Origin: REEP01 sp964603915
Lineage (GTDB): Bacteria > Pseudomonadota > Alphaproteobacteria > Rhodospirillales > Defluviicoccaceae
Direction: 5' to 3'
NCBI GenBank assembly: GCA_964603915.1
Contig: CAZRWU010000116.1
Coordinates: 1 to 10,675 of the forward strand
DNA: 10,675 nt
Below the pieces are notes generated by a model, which saw nothing but the letters and a program-made list of their open reading frames with translations, made no database searches and had not been told where the DNA came from. Numbering within the stretch: the stretch's first letter is position 1; the number at the start of each line of letters is the position of its first letter. Of the stretch, positions 5,796 to 10,675 are shown piece after piece. The position numbers were made by a program, and so were the translations under genes.

Positions 5796-5836
5796 AGGCT
5801 AAGGCATGGCGAACCGCGAAACCTTCACCTGGGTTA
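5796..5836 (-). promoter_or_regulatory. Shared upstream element, copy B
   Basis: The - strand reads TAACCCAGGTGAAGGTT (5836-5820), 18 bases, then TAGCCT (5801-5796), matching copy A at 5178-5218 in both blocks and spacing. It lies 93-134 bases before the ATG at 5702. The first three bases, TAA, are also the stop codon of the transporter gene, so the element starts exactly where that coding region ends. Confidence 0.5.
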
Positions 5837-7114
5837 TTCCCGGCCGGCGGAACGTCCGCGAGCGGGACAGGGGGCCGCCGCCCGCCGCGCCAGCAGCAAC
5901 AGCAGAAATCCGAGTGCGGGAAGCAACGCGACCAGGGCGAACGTCGCCGTGAACGACCCGATGACGCCGTGAAGCACGGCAAAGGCCGGCGGCCCGGCAA
6001 GCACGCCGGCAAACGTGAAAACGAGCGACGCCCCGGTCGCGCTGCCGATCGACAGCGGCGGGCTGCCGCGCGCGACCTCGGCGAGAAACACCCCGTTCCA
6101 GCCGACGGCGGCGAAGCCAAAACCGACCACAACCGCGTAGACGGCGAGACGATCGGCGCACGCGGTCAGGGCGCTGGTGGCGAGGGCGCCGAGCGTGGCG
6201 ACGCAGGCGACGCCAAGGAGCACCAAAAGTCCGTTCCTCAGCCGGTCGGCGAGCCAGCCCCAAAAAAGCCGGCCGGCGAAACCGGCCGCCTGGATCGCCG
6301 AGAGCACGGCCCCCGCCACGATCAGCCCGAACGTCAAGTCCTCGACGAGCAGCGCCACCGCGAACGTGGTGAGACAAAGCTGCGTTGCGGCAAAACAGAA
6401 GGCGGCAAGCGAGAGCCAGCGCAACACCGGCGCCCGCCACATCGCGTGGATGTCCCGAAAGGGCGACAGCATGATCGGCATTCCGCGATCCCGATCCCGA
6501 TCCCAGTCCGCGCGGAAGGGCTGCAGCATGACGATGAGGACAATGAGGGCGACCGCCGTGACGACGAACGGCCACGACATGCCGAAAAAAACGGCGAGCG
6601 GCGGCGCGATCAGGCCCGCGGCGATCCCGCCCAACGGCACGCCCGTCTGCTTGATCGAAAAGATCAAATTGCGGTTGCCGGAAGCGACCAGTCTCTCCAA
6701 CAAGTGGGAGGACGACGGGTTGGTCAGCCCGTAGCCGAGACCGATCAGCAGCGATCCCGCGGCGAGAGCGGAGAGGCGCGCCGTCGCCGCGAGCAAGGCG
6801 CCGGCCGCGCAGAGCGCCAGCGCCATCTGGCTGATCCTGCAGGCTCCCCACCGGCGCACCCATGCGCCGCCCACGGACGACGTCGCCATCGCCGCGCCAT
6901 AGACGATGGCGATCTGAAAGCCGATCAGGCCGGTTGGCGCATCGAACGATTGGGCGAGCGCCGGCGCGAGCGCCGACGGCACGACCGCGCTCATCGTCAC
7001 CAAGGTCTGGGTCGCCGTTGTGAAGAAGAGAACGGCGCCGACGCCGCTGGAGGATATCGCCAAGATCGGGTACCGCCGTTCGGGCAGGTTGAGCACGAGC
7101 GCGCCGATGGTCAA
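5834..7114 (-). CDS. Major facilitator superfamily (MFS) transporter
   Basis: An inner-membrane protein of up to 426 residues with about twelve hydrophobic segments in two halves, joined by a charged central loop (about 198-226) that contains DRDRDRG, encoded by a GATCCC triplet repeat near 6487-6504. Motif-A-like GRLFWGWLADRLRNG at 281-295 follows TM8, and FSIKQTGVPLGG (152-163) lies in TM5. It should be a secondary transporter driven by an ion gradient; the substrate cannot be read from sequence. The start is uncertain: the most upstream start codon is TTG 7114 with no clear ribosome binding site, and GTG or TTG codons up to about residue 18 are alternatives. A 14-bp palindrome at 7172-7185 may be its operator. 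The repeat lipoprotein gene follows 131 bases downstream on the same strand. Confidence 0.85.
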   Translation of the reverse strand: MTIGALVLNLPERRYPILAISSSGVGAVLFFTTATQTLVTMSAVVPSALAPALAQSFDAPTGLIGFQIAIVYGAAMATSSVGGAWVRRWGACRISQMALALCAAGALLAATARLSALAAGSLLIGLGYGLTNPSSSHLLERLVASGNRNLIFSIKQTGVPLGGIAAGLIAPPLAVFFGMSWPFVVTAVALIVLIVMLQPFRADWDRDRDRGMPIMLSPFRDIHAMWRAPVLRWLSLAAFCFAATQLCLTTFAVALLVEDLTFGLIVAGAVLSAIQAAGFAGRLFWGWLADRLRNGLLVLLGVACVATLGALATSALTACADRLAVYAVVVGFGFAAVGWNGVFLAEVARGSPPLSIGSATGASLVFTFAGVLAGPPAFAVLHGVIGSFTATFALVALLPALGFLLLLLARRAAAPCPARGRSAGRE

Positions 7115-7171
7115 GCCGGCGCCAATGACGCTGGGCCGACGCCCTCCGACGCCGGGAACGGCTTCTGTCCC

Positions 7172-7185
7172 TTGCCGATCGGCAA
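7172..7185. promoter_or_regulatory. Perfect 14-bp palindrome, candidate operator
   Basis: TTGCCGATCGGCAA is its own reverse complement. It lies 58 bases upstream of the first possible transporter start and just after TTGACT on the - strand. Symmetry, length and position between divergent genes fit a dimeric repressor site. No regulator gene is adjacent in the window. Confidence 0.45.
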
Positions 7186-7303
7186 AGTCAAGTAGATTAT
7201 TTGTTGGAAACTTCCTCTTGATGGTTGCATTTGTCCCCCATCCGTTTTATCTCCCCGACAAATATCGGGAATTTTAACCCGCAGAAAAAATACCGGGCCG
7301 CGC

Positions 7304-7329
7304 GGAACGTTGCTGGCCATTGACGTGTT
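7304..7329 (+). promoter_or_regulatory. EcfG-like promoter motif upstream of the PAS gene
   Basis: GGAAC (7304-7308) and TGTT (7326-7329) are 17 bases apart, differing by one base from the alphaproteobacterial general-stress promoter GGAAC-N17-CGTT. It would give a long leader of about 200 bases before the ATG at 7537, which weakens the call. Confidence 0.3.
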
Positions 7330-7440
7330 GATTGTGGTGAATAAATGTGTTGTTGCCGGTGGGACTCTGCGGCGGCGGCATGATGGGGGAGACGGGAAGA
7401 TGAAGAACTCGAGAAGCAGGGTCGGCGGCAAGCTTCGTCA

Positions 7441-7464
7441 AAAGCAATAAAGCAATAAAGCAAG
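7441..7464. repeat. Three tandem 8-mers (AAAGCAAT)
   Basis: AAAGCAAT (7441-7448), AAAGCAAT (7449-7456) and AAAGCAAG (7457-7464) lie head to tail about 75 bases before the PAS gene. They could be iterated protein-binding sites or a slippage-prone repeat that alters promoter spacing. Confidence 0.85.
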
Positions 7465-7536
7465 AATACGTCGTGAGTGGAGGCGGGCGCAGGCGCTCGA
7501 CTCTTATAAGCGGTTACACAGAGAGGGACTCAAGAA

Positions 7537-8100
7537 ATGGGCACGCTGGATCGGACCGCGGCCTCGCCAGAGGCAGTGGAAGAAAGCCCAATTCCGGCCG
7601 TATGCAAGCCACTCCGCTCGGTTGTCATGGCGGTCGTCAGCCGAAGCGGTGTATTGAAGGACGCCAACCGCGGGTTTGTCGAACTGCTGCCGGCGACCAC
7701 GCCGGCGGCGCAACTGCTCGATATCCGTTATTTATTCGTTCTGCCGCGATTCGACGAGATCGCCGCGCGGCGCGCCGACCGCGCTCGCGGGTTGGTTTTG
7801 GAAGGCGTGATGAACATCGGCGATTTCCGAACGCGCGTGACGTCCTTGCACATGACGATCTACGAGCGCGGCGACGATCTGTTTCTGGTCGGCGAACACG
7901 ATATCGGCGTTCTTCAGGAGCTCAATGCGGAACTCTTGAGTTTGAACGAGAAGCTTGCCGAAAAGCAGCGCGAACTCGCCCGCCTCAACCGGCAACTGCG
8001 GCACCATCGCTCGCAGAGCGAGGGGGCCTTGCAGGATCGGGACGCGCTGTTGGACATCCTGTCGGCGGCCAACGCGGGCAGGATCAAGAGGCGCGTGTGA
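7537..8100 (+). CDS. Stand-alone PAS-domain protein with C-terminal coiled coil
   Basis: The 187 residues form a short N-tail, a PAS-like fold at about 27-123 (VVMAVVSRSGVLKDANRGFVELLP ... IYERGDDLFLVGEHD, split here by omitted residues), and a leucine-heptad coiled coil at about 125-158 (LQELNAELLSLNEKLAEKQR). The same architecture usually sits before a HisKA/HATPase kinase or a GGDEF domain, where the coiled coil passes the signal on. Here it ends after a short basic tail (AGRIKRRV) with no output domain and no such domain downstream, because the next gene is convergent 12 bases away. It is cytosolic: no membrane segment is visible. GAGAGGGA lies 8 bases before the ATG. It may act through dimerisation with a kinase encoded elsewhere, or be a shortened remnant. 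The PAS call is by pattern; the ligand is unknown. Confidence 0.75.
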   Translation: MGTLDRTAASPEAVEESPIPAVCKPLRSVVMAVVSRSGVLKDANRGFVELLPATTPAAQLLDIRYLFVLPRFDEIAARRADRARGLVLEGVMNIGDFRTRVTSLHMTIYERGDDLFLVGEHDIGVLQELNAELLSLNEKLAEKQRELARLNRQLRHHRSQSEGALQDRDALLDILSAANAGRIKRRV

Positions 8101-8112
8101 ACCCGGCGCCGC

Positions 8113-9069
8113 TCAGACGACGTTCACTGGCCGACCGGCGGCGAACGCCTCGATAATGTCGATGAGCTGATCGGCCAGCACCCGCATGGCCGCTTGGCTT
8201 GCCCAGGCGATGTGCGGCGAGAGAATGACGTTGGGCCGGTGCACCGCCGTCATGAGCGGGCTGTCCGGCGCCGGCGGTTCTTGAAGCGAGACGTCCAGGC
8301 CGGCGCCCGCGATCAGGTTTTCGTCCAGCGCGGCGAGGAGATCGGCTTCGTCGATCAAGCCGCCGCGGGCGGTGTTGATCACGAGAGGGCGCCGCTGCAT
8401 GGCGCGAAACTCGGTCATCGTGATCAGGTTGCGCGTCTCGGGGCGAAGCGGGCAGTGCAGCGTGATGATGTCGCTGGTGGCGAGCACTTCGCTCCAATCC
8501 ACGAACGGCGCGGAGACGGATGTCTCGCCTTTGCGCCCCGCGAACAGGGGAATCATGCCGAACGCGGTGGCGATCTCGGCGACTCGCCGGCCGATCACGC
8601 CGGCGCCGATGATGCCGAGCCGGGCGCCGTGCAGATCGACGATGGGATAGTCCAGGAAGCAGAATTGCTCCGCTTCCTGCCAGCGCCCCCGCCGGATCGC
8701 CTCGTGGTAATTGATGATATTGCGCCGCAGCGCCAGGATGAGGGCAAACGTTTGCTCGGATACGCTGTGCGTCGCATAGCCGCGAACGTTGCAAACCGCG
8801 ATTCCCCGCTCCTGGCATGCGGCGACGTCGATTCGGTCGAATCCCGTCGCCGCGACCGCGATCATTCTCAGGCGGGGAAGCTGTTCAAGGGTCCGCCTGT
8901 CGATCGGCACCTTGTTGGTCACGACAATATCGGCATCGGCCGACCGCGCGGCGACATCGGAGGCGGCGGTATGGGGATAGTCGCGCCACGTGTGCGGGAA
9001 CGCCGGGCGGCGCAGGCGAACATCGGGAGCCAGCGTCTCGCGATCAAGAAAAACAATGGAAAGGGACAT
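8113..9069 (-). CDS. D-2-hydroxyacid dehydrogenase, glycerate dehydrogenase/hydroxypyruvate reductase-like
   Basis: A 318-residue cytosolic NAD(P)H-dependent oxidoreductase. Visible features: the Rossmann motif GxGxxG as GAGVIG at 155-160; NVRGYATHSVSEQTFALILAL before it, typical of the family; catalytic Arg235 in INTARGGLIDE; Glu264 in SLQEPP; and His286 in SPHIAWAS, the standard Arg-Glu-His set. The AThSVSEqt segment and SPHIAWAS ending are closest to glycerate dehydrogenase (hydroxypyruvate + NADH to D-glycerate), used in serine and photorespiratory-type C2 metabolism; other 2-oxoacids remain possible. I start at ATG 9069, since GGAG lies 8 bases upstream, rather than TTG 9087. It converges with the PAS gene and has no operon partner visible. 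Confidence 0.92.
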   Translation of the reverse strand: MSLSIVFLDRETLAPDVRLRRPAFPHTWRDYPHTAASDVAARSADADIVVTNKVPIDRRTLEQLPRLRMIAVAATGFDRIDVAACQERGIAVCNVRGYATHSVSEQTFALILALRRNIINYHEAIRRGRWQEAEQFCFLDYPIVDLHGARLGIIGAGVIGRRVAEIATAFGMIPLFAGRKGETSVSAPFVDWSEVLATSDIITLHCPLRPETRNLITMTEFRAMQRRPLVINTARGGLIDEADLLAALDENLIAGAGLDVSLQEPPAPDSPLMTAVHRPNVILSPHIAWASQAAMRVLADQLIDIIEAFAAGRPVNVV

Positions 9070-9338
9070 CGTTCGCTCTCCGGACAAGGTTCGGGTTCAG
9101 CCGTCTGCCTTCAATCGCAACAACCCGACGCGGCGCGGCGCAAGCCGGCGCCGCAAGCGCCGCTTTGCCACCGCCGGGCCGCATCATATCGTTCGTCGTC
9201 CCGTCTCCACGGCTCGACCCGGAACAATTGAGCCGGCGATTGACAAACAAGCCGAGAGGGATCAAACGATCACGCCGCTTGTTAGTAGACGATGCAGCGG
9301 CCAATCGCTGTGAATGACGAATAGGAAAGGCTTTTATC

Positions 9339-9509
9339 ATGAAACAACATCGCGTTGCTTTTTGGGCCATCATCGGTCTGTTCGTGGCGTCTACGGGCCT
9401 GGCGGGATGCAATACGGTTCGCGGCATGGGACAGGACGTGGAAGCGGCCGGGTCCGGCATGTCGGGCGCCGCGCAGGACGTTCAACAGGATATGCGGCGG
9501 CGGAACTAA
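9339..9509 (+). CDS. Entericidin-like small lipoprotein
   Basis: The 56-residue precursor has a lipoprotein signal (MKQHRVAFWAIIGLFVASTG, lipobox LAGC, Cys24) followed by NTVRGMGQDVEAAGSGMSGA, the CNTxxGxGxDxxxxG pattern of the entericidin A/B family. The last residues (QDVQQDMRRRN) are polar and amphipathic. In enterobacteria these peptides are toxin/antidote-like membrane lipoproteins linked to stationary phase; in alphaproteobacteria single copies are common and their role is not settled. The gene is missing from simple length-filtered ORF calls because it is short. The ribosome binding site AGGAAAGG (9323-9330) lies 8 bases before ATG 9339. It stands alone, divergent from the dehydrogenase gene, with TTGACA at 9240-9245 as a possible -35 but no clear -10. 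Confidence 0.88.
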   Translation: MKQHRVAFWAIIGLFVASTGLAGCNTVRGMGQDVEAAGSGMSGAAQDVQQDMRRRN

Positions 9510-9536
9510 GCCCGGCCTTCAGAGTCAATGTCGCCC

Positions 9537-9589
9537 GCCCCGGCGCCGGTCCCTCGCCTGCCTTGCGGAGCGGGACTTGGCGCCGGGGC
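9537..9589. repeat. Long imperfect inverted repeat downstream of the entericidin-like gene
   Basis: GCCCCGGCGCC (9537-9547) pairs perfectly with GGCGCCGGGGC (9579-9589). Inside it, after small bulges, GTCCC (9549-9553) pairs with GGGAC (9572-9576). The transcript would form a stable stem of 16 pairs around an 18-base loop. No T-tract follows on either strand. It begins 28 bases after the entericidin-like stop, so it may stabilise or end that short mRNA. The rest of 9590-9723 shows nothing I can name. Confidence 0.65.
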
Positions 9590-9723
9590 CACCAACGAAG
9601 GGCGTGCGGCCGCGAAAATCCGTTCAGGCGGGGCAGACACAGGGCCCGTCCCACAAGCAATAGCCCGCTCGCAACGCTCAAGAAGCCAACATCGCCCGAG
9701 TCCTTCCAGGCTCCTCAGCCCCT

Positions 9724-9909
9724 CTATTGCTGCTTTTGCCCTTTCAGGTTCTCTTCGACGGCTTCGCGCTCGCCCTCGGCCTTGTCTTGTTGCAGGGGCG
9801 CGGTCACATCGTCTTTCTTGGCCCCGCTCCCTTCCACGTCTTCCCGCTCGCCTTCGGGCTTGTCTTGGAGCCGGGGTGCGATCGGATCGTCTTTCTGCTC
9901 GTCCGCCAT
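9724..9909 (-). CDS. Small hydrophilic protein with a duplicated 26-residue unit
   Basis: This 61-residue protein has no signal peptide, no Cys, Trp, Tyr, Phe or His, and very high Asp/Glu/Lys/Gln content. It consists almost entirely of two 26-residue units, 7-32 (DDPIAPRLQDKPEGEREDVE...) and 33-58 (DDVTAPLQQDKAEGEREAVE...), with 14 of 26 positions identical and a 78-base DNA offset. It should be soluble, cytosolic and disordered, in the manner of small stress hydrophilins; that role is inference. AGGA lies 8 bases before the ATG. A perfect EcfG-type promoter, GGAAC-N17-CGTT, sits about 60 bases upstream (9968-9993), which supports both its reality and a general-stress role. I do not recognise a named family. 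Confidence 0.78.
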   Translation of the reverse strand: MADEQKDDPIAPRLQDKPEGEREDVEGSGAKKDDVTAPLQQDKAEGEREAVEENLKGQKQQ

Positions 9910-9963
9910 GGTCGCTTTCCTCTTCTCAGGTCTCCCTGTGCGGCGGCCTTCGAACCGCCGCTA

Positions 9964-10010
9964 AAGGAACGGATGCGGACCGGCCCGAGTTCCTTATGAG
10001 CAAGGGCCGG
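9964..10010. repeat. Two interleaved 7-bp inverted repeats
   Basis: AAGGAAC (9964-9970) pairs with GTTCCTT (9989-9995), and CCGGCCC (9980-9986) pairs with GGGCCGG (10004-10010). The arms alternate, so the two hairpins exclude each other or form a pseudoknot. The first pair overlaps the EcfG boxes; the second lies just past the alpha-glucosidase stop and may serve as a weak terminator. ATGAGCAA also repeats at 9996 and 10011. Confidence 0.6.
9968..9993 (-). promoter_or_regulatory. EcfG-type general stress promoter
   Basis: On the - strand GGAAC (9993-9989) and CGTT (9971-9968) are separated by exactly 17 bases, the consensus for EcfG/SigT sigma factors of the PhyR-controlled general stress response in alphaproteobacteria. 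Transcription would begin near 9960 and give a leader of about 50 bases before the ATG at 9909. The match is complete at all nine defined bases. Confidence 0.65.
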
Positions 10011-10027
10011 ATGAGCAAAGGCTGGCC

Positions 10028-10675
10028 TCAGCTTTGCGCCGCCGCGAGCCGCACCACGACCCCTTCGTCGGCGCGCAGATCGACGTCGCGGAATACCGTC
10101 TCGCCCTCGCGATCAAGATGCGTGTTGATGAGAATTTCGCCCCGATCCTGGTTTGGCAGCGCAACCTTGAGAGGCTCCGGCCCCATGTTGAGCGCCACCA
10201 CGAGCCGGCGCTCGCCGCGCCGTCTTGAGTAAACGAAAACATCGCCGATGACCGAAAACGGCGCCCATGTTCCGGCCACGAGCGCGGGCTCGCTCTTGCG
10301 CAACGCGATCAACCGCCGATAGAGAGTCAACAGCGAGGCCGGATCTTCCCGTTCGACCGCGACGTTGACGCGCGAGGCATTCGCCGCCACCGGCAGCCAC
10401 GGCGCGCCGGTGGTGAATCCGGCTTTCTCCGAGCCGTCCCATTGCATCGGGCCGCGCGCCGGATCGCGCCCCAGCCCTTGCCCGGGAAGGCGCTTCTCGC
10501 GCGGATCGTGGGCCCTTTGCGGATCGACGCGGAGATCCTCCATGCCGATTTCATCGCCGTAATAGAGGAAGGGGGTGCCGCGCAAGGTGAGGATCAGCAT
10601 CGCGGCGACGCGGGCCTGCCGCGGTCCGATTCGGCTGGCCACCCGGCGGGTGTCGGCTGCGGAGAAACTCGTCGG
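10028..10675 (-). CDS. GH13 alpha-glucosidase / oligo-1,6-glucosidase family, C-terminal part (partial)
   Basis: The frame runs from the right edge to TGA 10030-10028 and shows the last 215 residues of a protein usually 530-560 long. It hydrolyses, or transfers glucose from, alpha-glucosides in this family. Visible features: the end of the catalytic barrel (GTPFLYYGDEIGM), the linker DPREKRLPGQGLGRDPARGPMQWD with the PMQW motif, GFTTGAPWLP, VNVAVEREDPASLLTLYRRL, and the beta-sandwich C domain. At the very edge, where relatives have the region IV motif NHDxxR before VASRIG, this sequence reads A-A-D-T-R-R, lacking the usual His. Specificity (alpha-1,4, alpha-1,6, sucrose or trehalulose) cannot be decided without the N-terminal half. 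No intrinsic terminator with a T-tract follows. Confidence 0.9.
   Translation of the reverse strand, partial: PTSFSAADTRRVASRIGPRQARVAAMLILTLRGTPFLYYGDEIGMEDLRVDPQRAHDPREKRLPGQGLGRDPARGPMQWDGSEKAGFTTGAPWLPVAANASRVNVAVEREDPASLLTLYRRLIALRKSEPALVAGTWAPFSVIGDVFVYSRRRGERRLVVALNMGPEPLKVALPNQDRGEILINTHLDREGETVFRDVDLRADEGVVVRLAAAQS

Larger units (their letters stand above)
7115..7536. other. 422-base intergenic region between divergent transporter and PAS genes
   Basis: No convincing gene lies here. The region is more AT-rich than its surroundings in 7186-7285 and 7326-7350. It holds the palindrome at 7172-7185, a weak hairpin CCCGA/TCGGG (7254-7258 and 7265-7269) followed by AATTTT, an EcfG-like motif at 7304-7329, three tandem 8-mers at 7441-7464, and the PAS gene ribosome binding site GAGAGGGA (7521-7528). 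TATAAG at 7505-7510 could be a -10 box but has no good -35. Confidence 0.7.

Noticed and set aside
5219..7195. A 658-codon open frame on the + strand
   Set aside because: It lies antisense to the transporter and the repeat lipoprotein, is extremely Arg/Gly/Ala/Pro-rich and has no domain or ribosome binding site; long antisense frames are expected at this GC content.
7400..7450. A 16-codon frame (MKNSRSRVGGKLRQKQ) as a leader peptide
   Set aside because: There is no clear ribosome binding site or regulatory hairpin linked to it; it is too short to judge.
7441..7464. Iteron-type replication origin
   Set aside because: Only three 8-mers, no DnaA boxes, no rep gene and no extended AT-rich unwinding region nearby.
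8194..9231. A 345-codon open frame on the + strand
   Set aside because: It is the antisense shadow of the hydroxyacid dehydrogenase, whose motifs are complete on the - strand.
9240..9262. TTGACA as a complete promoter for the entericidin-like gene
   Set aside because: The -35 matches perfectly, but the bases 16-18 further on show no -10 element, so only the -35 is mentioned.

Overview
The window is GC-rich with strong third-position GC. It looks like chromosomal DNA of an alphaproteobacterium, perhaps of the Rhodospirillales type. Supporting this are an EcfG-like (general stress response) promoter, GGAAC-N17-CGTT, a lone PAS/coiled-coil module of a kind typical of alphaproteobacterial sensor kinases, and an entericidin-type lipoprotein. 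This is inference from content, not a taxonomic search. There is no rRNA, tRNA, CRISPR array, transposase or phage gene.

Left end (1-3222, + strand): the tail of an unidentified gene, a two-CBS-domain protein and a HugZ/pyridoxamine-oxidase-like gene are chained by ATGA overlaps. The last is broken by an internal deletion with frameshift. After a 206-base gap with a sigma70-like promoter comes a complete GTP-type phosphoenolpyruvate carboxykinase, closed by a strong intrinsic terminator.

Middle (3256-5702, - strand): a small hypothetical gene is followed by four consecutive small lipoprotein genes. Each has its own ribosome binding site and 150-230 base spacers, and two have recognisable terminators nearby. 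Three carry the lipobox cysteine at residue 25, and two share a KTG...VAAC signal peptide. Their mature parts are repetitive or low-complexity: W-x-[QE]-T-K-D helices, a Pro/Glu-rich tail, an Asp/Glu-rich tail and a 26-residue Pro/Gln/Gly repeat. Two share an upstream element with identical internal spacing. This family-like island is the least ordinary part of the window.

Right half (5834-10675): an MFS transporter (-) diverges from the PAS/coiled-coil gene (+) across a 422-base regulatory gap. The PAS gene converges on a D-2-hydroxyacid dehydrogenase (-). Then come an entericidin-like lipoprotein (+), a tiny internally duplicated hydrophilic protein (-) behind the EcfG-like promoter, and the C-terminal part of a GH13 alpha-glucosidase (-) that runs off the window.

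Taken together, the window mixes central carbon metabolism (PEPCK, hydroxyacid dehydrogenase, alpha-glucosidase) with an envelope/stress layer of small lipoproteins and hydrophilic repeat proteins. The link between the two is positional only.
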